From: Argyresthia goedartella | Taxonomy: Eukaryota; Arthropoda; Insecta; Lepidoptera; Argyresthiidae | DNA length: 64,000 nt | Direction of reading: 5' to 3' | Assembly (NCBI GenBank): GCA_949825045.1 | Contig: OX463816.1 | Span: 15,867,579 to 15,931,578 of the forward strand | Shown: positions 59,474-64,000 of the stretch, piece after piece | Layout of the letters: each line of letters begins with the position of its first letter | Numbering within the stretch: the stretch's first letter is position 1 | Program-made: the position numbers and the translations under genes | Notes under the pieces: model-generated | The model's database searches: none | What the model was told of the DNA's origin: nothing | The model's input: only the letters and a program-made list of their open reading frames with translations

Positions 59474-60226
59474 AAACTTTTACATATTTTGTGTAAATTT
59501 GTGTTTGTGAGAAAAGGACAAAGCACATTTTAGCTATCATAGGTTTGATAAGTTTTTTGAATAAGGAGGATAGAATATGTCAATCAATGGGACCGTAATT
59601 TGGTTTGTTTTTAGGCTTAACTAACAAGGCCAAACGCTGCGCTGAGGCGAAAAACATCATTTTAATGCATCAGTTTGATTTCTGAACAATGAAAAACAAG
59701 TAGCGCTTATTTCCCATCACACGTTTTGCCGTTAGTCGGATTGTGACAAACATTTACAAACAAACAAACCTTCTCCTTTGTTATGTTAAAAATATAATAT
59801 TAAAATAAACATATTTAGAATTACATATGACATACCTACTAGAACTGGTAAATATTTATCATAAACCACTATTTTAGTACCACCTACTTGTGTTTAGTTT
59901 TATATTTGAACAATATCTACGTAATATAAATATTATCAATCAATAATTCCGTTTTTCACATTGTAAGATAGGTAAATAATACTTATATTCTTCCTGCCCC
60001 AGTTTAGCAAAATATATATTTATATCTTTGAGAATACTTCTGGAGTAAGCATATGCAATATTTTTATATATTTTACTATTGTCATCATATAATTTTTGTA
60101 TCTGTCGATACTAATATATTTTTTTTGGTGGATGTTCACGCCTACAATGTGATATAGCCGGATTGTAAAAAAATATACGGTCCATAACGGATAAGGATGT
60201 GTCCACGATTTTTCATTTGTGTCCGT
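59474..60226. other. AT-rich spacer
   Basis: No feature seen beyond AT-rich sequence. Confidence 0.4.
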
Positions 60227-60601
60227 TTACAAAGCATTTTTTACCGATTTATCATTAATACGGTCAAATTTTAATGTTGTTGAGAAGAAAATCTTACACA
60301 CTTGGATTTTCTCGGTAGTGTCATCCCTGAGGTAATACAATGCACTCGTTTCTCTTGCGTATTTCCGCTTATCATCATTAATCTTTCTTTGTGGTGTCCG
60401 GACTGTAGTATGGCATACAATTAATAATTTTTGCTCCGACCAAGTCATATTTCTGAAGTTCTTGTTGACTTTTGTGCAATATTCTTCTGTAAAATTATTG
60501 GAACACTTCCTATTGCAGGACTCATTACAGCCAGGTATTGCAGCATATTTTGTTTCGTTTTTTTGTGTTTTCTTTTGTTTCTTTCTCTCAGTTACTCCCA
60601 T
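60227..60601 (-). pseudogene. Cys-rich N-terminal region of a TE-type insect protein
   Basis: A 124-residue minus-strand frame: basic start (ERKKQKKTQKNETKYA), then GCNESCNRKCSNNFTEEYCT and, further on, EKIQVCKIFFSTTLKFD. This arrangement (CxxxCxxxC, a helical stretch, then VCKxFFxxTL) is known to me from multi-copy uncharacterised proteins in insect genomes that precede a DDE transposase domain. The frame stops at 60227 and no catalytic part follows. A SINE lies directly upstream, and 60847-60977 on the same strand has a further basic stretch (TKKRTLRKRRM) that may be the same protein before the SINE. The function is not established. Confidence 0.4.
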
Positions 60602-60602
60602 T

Positions 60603-60840
60603 TACGACCCGAATGGCCGAGTCAGCAGTGACCCTGCCTATGAAGCCAAGGGTCCCAGCTTCGAGTCCCGGTGGGGGCAAATTTTTTTTTGATGAGAACG
60701 GATGTTTGTACCCTAGTCGTGTTTGTTTATCTATCTAAGTACAATATTTATCTATATAAGTATGTGTTTCGTTGTCTAGTACCCAACATACAGGGAATCC
60801 TAGTTTGGGGCTAGATAAATGTGTGAAAATAGTATAATAT
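60603..60840 (+). repeat. tRNA-derived SINE
   Basis: TGGCCGAGTCAGCAGTGA (A-box-like) and GCTTCGAGTCCCGGTGG (B-box) about 45 bases apart, then a body with TTGTCTAGTACCC and CTAGTTTGGGGCTAG, typical for lepidopteran SINEs. Orientation plus. Confidence 0.75.
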
Positions 60841-60979
60841 AACCTCAAAACAAACGTACCAAATGGGTACATGCGTCGTTTCCTCAGTGTTCTCTTTTTC
60901 GTTAACTGCACGTCATCTTCAGACACTGAAGGCTGCGGAACATGGTTATGGTTCTGAGTAATGCACTGAGTATACACCT

Positions 60980-61600
60980 ATTGCTATATTATCAGCTCCA
61001 GCAAAAGCATTGGAATCCGCTGTCCATATGTATGTGGCCGTCTCGGATAGCTGAGACTTTAGGTTGATAATCGTGTTTTTAATTATACCAAAGTTTCATA
61101 GAGGAAAGTGTGCTAATGGTAAATTATTTTGCCGGTTCCAAGATTGAATGGTAGTAGGCCTAGACCATTCCTTAGTTTTTCAGGTTGGATCTCTTGAACT
61201 TCGAGCCGAAGGTTGGGGATAGTATTAGGAATCTGTAAAAATGGCCGCTTAACTCTTACTTTAGCTACTGGGCCGCAAATTTTGGATGTGTGAATTGGGA
61301 AATTAATAGATACTTTATTGGGTTAATCGGTGAGCAAGTTTTTTCAAAAAGTTAGATTTGAAACGATCTAACAAAACGTCGGTCTGAAATACTTAGAGTT
61401 CTATCTGATATACCGTAAATCTATCTGAATCCTGACTTACAGTATATATGGTCATCTTTTCTCATATAATCTATGTTTATACAAACCTCGTCCTAGTCAT
61501 GGTCAATGGGCCTCACTCCAGGAATATATTTTTGAATATCAGAATATGTTCCAGGCCTACGGTCATCAGTATCACTCTAAAAAGGACAATCAGTATCACT
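60980..61600. other. Spacer
   Basis: Nothing recognised. Confidence 0.4.
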
Positions 61601-61609
61601 ATCACTCTG

Positions 61610-62440
61610 CAAATTAATAATAAAAGGTTCATCTAAATAAGCATCTTTTTTCACATACTCTTTTCCAGTTTCTGGACATGGTCCATTTTTATGCAGCATC
61701 GGGTCTATTTCATAAAAAGGATCTGCTCTGTTTCATTTTATTACTTTCAAAAACTGTGGTTTAGTGATTTTTTCTGTGTATTCATATCCATTCTTTGTGA
61801 GTCACATTTTAACTTCCATTTTCAATGTTTAAGTATTTGGACACTTATTTAAACGAATTATGTGATATGGAACATTGTCCATAATAATAAGTGATGTATC
61901 TAAATTAGGAAACAGTTATCAGACAGACATTTTTTTTTATTGACGCTATTTATTTAATATGGTTGTCGCCACTTTTAGTGTTCGATTTAAACATTAATGG
62001 TGCGTTCTTAACAAAACAAGTGCTTCCTCCTGCGTGGAGAATAATAATATCTCTGTCCTTTCGAAACCGGTTCCAATACACCTTCAATGACGTCACTTTG
62101 CTAACATTTTCCACATGCGTGAGAGCACTGTTTACTTACTGACTGGCAGAGGATTGGGAGAATTGTATTTTTTTAATCTCCTGCAAAAACTTTGCTCTCC
62201 AAGCTGTATTTTCATTACGCTCCATAAGAATTTTTCTATTTGATTCGGTTTCTTTAAAACAAAACCCCCACCTTCTCAATAATTTACGAAGGGATTCTCG
62301 CTGTCCAGGATAATTTATTCCTTCTTTTAACACCTTTAGCAGATACTTCCTTCCTAACTGAATATCATTAATGAATTTTTCTTCGGATAACACAAGGTCA
62401 AAATTATCCCATCGAACTGTTTTTTTTTTTAAAAACCACA
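61610..62440 (-). pseudogene. Tc1/mariner-type DDE transposase relic
   Basis: Frame 62136-62453 carries an N-terminal helix-turn-helix type region (LRKLLRRWGFCFKETESNRK then ILMERNENTAWRAKFLQEIK). Degraded sense then runs on through stops: SALTHVENVS, IIILHAGGST, VKNAPLMFKS and DTSLIIMDNVPYHIIRLNK near 61870, where MDNxPYH is the second catalytic Asp motif. The first Asp region (LDETW) is lost near 62130. An acidic tail (SDSDTD) lies near 61590. The LTR at 62442 abuts its N-terminus. Confidence 0.65.
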
Positions 62441-62441
62441 A

Positions 62442-62687
62442 AGTTACTAACACTAATATTTATTGATCTCAGAGAGAATTACACAAACTTTATAACTTCC
62501 CAATTTTGAGGGAGCAGAATGCTTTACCGCTTTCCGCGAGTGACTGACTCTAACTGACTAAAATACAAAAGAGTAAAAACGACGAAGTCTAAAAATGATG
62601 ATCAACAGTAATTAACACGGAAAAATACAGCCATGTGGAGATTATGCTCTATGAAGCTTTTTCTACATATTAATAAGGGTTGTAACA
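62442..62687 (-). repeat. LTR (3') of an env-bearing retrotransposon
   Basis: On the minus strand it starts TGTTACAACCC directly after a polypurine tract AAAATGGGGGAGC, contains AATAAA (complement at 62457-62462) and ends about GTAACT. About 246 bp. The second LTR is outside the window. Confidence 0.6.
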
Positions 62688-63026
62688 GCTCCCCCATTTT
62701 GACGGAGCTTCATCCCTTTAAAAAATAAGCGAAGTTCTAAACTAAAGTTTGGTGAAAATAGAAAACTCAAATTTAGGAAGTCTTACAAAACTTACAGTGA
62801 ACACAAAAGTAGAAAACGTATTATCAGAATTCACTTAAAAGTTAAGATTACGTCTAAAAGGATGAGCAACCTCGATTCCATGAAGGTTATCATAAGACTT
62901 ATAACTAGTATGTGGGGCTGGCAGAGATTTTACAGATTTTTTTTCTTCATCTGAAGTAGAAACATCTGACATTTCAATAGAGTTAGACATTTTAGCTGGA
63001 TGTTTGACCAGCTTCTTATTGTTGCA
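62688..63026 (-). other. Env 3' region and polypurine tract
   Basis: Between the env stop and the LTR. A short open minus-strand stretch (MSNSIEMSDVSTSDEEKKSV, about 62840-62990) may be a cytoplasmic-tail remnant after a stop or a small separate frame. The polypurine tract is at 62688-62700. Confidence 0.45.
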
Positions 63027-63929
63027 TTAATTGAATATCTGTGTACAACATCTAGAGTTACGATTGCCAATTCGACTTCTGTAACATTTAAAGAGTTTAT
63101 ACAAAACAAACAGAGATATTATAATAGTTAAAACATAAGTGAAACTTGAATAGTATCTACTGTATTTAAAAAAGTGGGATTCTGATTGTAACTTACTTAA
63201 TTCATCTTCTAAATTATCCAGTTTATGTGTAGCATATTTCAAGGACTCTAAACTTATTTTGCTCAAATTAATTGGCGATAAATGAGGTAGAGTCTGGTTA
63301 ATAACTTCTTTCTTACAACAGTCGTCTAATGTGATATCAAAAGTAATATCCAATGGATACTTCATTACGAAAGAGTAAAAACTAGTTGGAATCAGCTGAA
63401 TAGTTTTTGAAAAATCGATACAATTTTCGGTTAGTTTTACAATACCGGTACCAACTATGGAATAATCAACAATATTATCATCACATTTCATAGTAAGTTT
63501 AGTAGGATTTGACTGTACATATATCCATTTGTTATTTTGAAGCTTTTGCCATATGTTTATTTGTCCAAATAACAGTTTAGCATTACATTGAGGAGGCAAG
63601 GACATTGTCACCTCCGTGAGGACTTTTGATTCACAATTCGGATTACCATTACATGAAAATATTGAGACAAGTTTACAAATAGAATAGTTATAATTAATTT
63701 TCTTACGCTTATCTACACTGTCCAACATAGCATAGTGCAATCTGTCGTCACTTAGAGCAATGTAATTATCGGAAGGCTGAATGAGCGTGAAAGTTCTGAC
63801 ATGTGAGTCATCATGCGGGGTAGGCAGAGGTATATTTTTGTAAACTTTGAACCTATCGGAAGTTATTAGTGGAATCTGCAAAAGAAAAACTATCCTTTTG
63901 TTATAATAGTAACAGTTAAGTTCCGACAC
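63027..63929 (-). CDS. Env-like fusion glycoprotein, C-terminal part
   Basis: A 300-residue minus-strand frame of an insect errantivirus/baculovirus-F-type envelope protein (family call by recognition). Many paired cysteines in the ectodomain (CKLVSIFSC, C...C near residues 85-100, DDCCKKE near residue 200), a heptad-like region (LDNLEDELSKLQSE) around residue 245, a transmembrane segment of ~20 hydrophobic residues (TYVLTIIISLFVLYKLF) around 265-283, and a short basic Cys-rich tail. The N-terminal part with signal peptide and fusion peptide lies beyond the window edge or in another frame. The polypurine tract and LTR downstream place it at the 3' end of an LTR element. The first Met shown is not necessarily the true start. 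Confidence 0.65.
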   Translation of the reverse strand: MSELNCYYYNKRIVFLLQIPLITSDRFKVYKNIPLPTPHDDSHVRTFTLIQPSDNYIALSDDRLHYAMLDSVDKRKKINYNYSICKLVSIFSCNGNPNCESKVLTEVTMSLPPQCNAKLLFGQINIWQKLQNNKWIYVQSNPTKLTMKCDDNIVDYSIVGTGIVKLTENCIDFSKTIQLIPTSFYSFVMKYPLDITFDITLDDCCKKEVINQTLPHLSPINLSKISLESLKYATHKLDNLEDELSKLQSESHFFKYSRYYSSFTYVLTIIISLFVLYKLFKCYRSRIGNRNSRCCTQIFN

Positions 63930-64000
63930 GTCAATTAGTGAATTAATGTTGTTTATATTTAGTTCAACAGGAAAGTCTAGACTTTTGTTTATGTGGTTTT

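Noticed and set aside
60603..60680. A functional tRNA gene
   Set aside because: Followed by a SINE body and poor stem pairing; best read as the tRNA-derived head of the SINE.
1..64000. CRISPR arrays, operons, riboswitches or phage features
   Set aside because: None seen; splice signals and retrotransposon families show the DNA is eukaryotic.

Overview
This window reads as nuclear DNA of an insect, most likely a moth or butterfly. It is AT-rich and has eukaryotic splice signals. Its repeats are typical of lepidopteran genomes: a dispersed repeat opening GGGTTCCGTACCC and closing GACTCGCACTTGGCC, tRNA-derived SINEs, piggyBac with TTAA target sites, BEL/Pao and Ty3/gypsy LTR elements, and many Jockey/CR1-type LINEs. 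The assignment is by recognition of families, not by any search. Almost everything is transposon, mostly broken, and much of it is nested.

Region by region. (1) 0.4-8.1 kb is a nest. A plus-strand LINE remnant (405-882 and 7676-8110) is split by a minus-strand LINE (about 899-7675). That LINE is itself split by a 5'-truncated LINE (2936-3329, 8-bp target duplication) and by a complete piggyBac (4395-6902, TTAA) with an uninterrupted transposase. (2) 8.6-16.36 kb is an internally deleted gypsy-type element with 108-bp LTRs and a GAAGT target duplication. A BEL/Pao element (11445-16353, duplication CCCAA) sits inside its 5' LTR. (3) 16.8-20.8 kb is a nearly whole LINE; a second truncated copy lies at 52.96-54.72 kb. 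(4) 21.5-29.1 kb holds a LINE tail, a decayed BEL/Pao element with a LINE and a MITE-like element stacked inside it, and a minus-strand LINE pierced by dispersed repeats. (5) 29.2-31.6 kb is the likeliest host territory: a small three-exon gene on the minus strand for a secreted six-cysteine Kazal-like peptide, plus a Lys/His-rich reading frame beside it. (6) 32.8-38.7 kb has a second gypsy-type copy fused to a CACTA-like transposase tail, several inverted-repeat elements, and a broken DUF4806 gene. (7) 40.5-52.6 kb is a full-length LINE with a 9-bp target duplication; a complete BEL/Pao element (45073-52482, duplication GATTG) sits in its 3' UTR. (8) 54.8-56.6 kb is a deleted BEL/Pao element with the start of an env-like frame. 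(9) 59-64 kb has a small secreted-type frame, a Cys-rich TE-type protein, a SINE, a Tc1/mariner-type transposase relic and the 3' end of an env-bearing LTR element.

The nesting gives a relative order of events. The gypsy-type element predates the BEL inside its LTR, and the 40.5 kb LINE predates the BEL in its 3' UTR. LTR comparison by eye (11 differences in 569 bp for the first BEL, over 20 plus indels in about 550 bp for the second) suggests that the second BEL is older.
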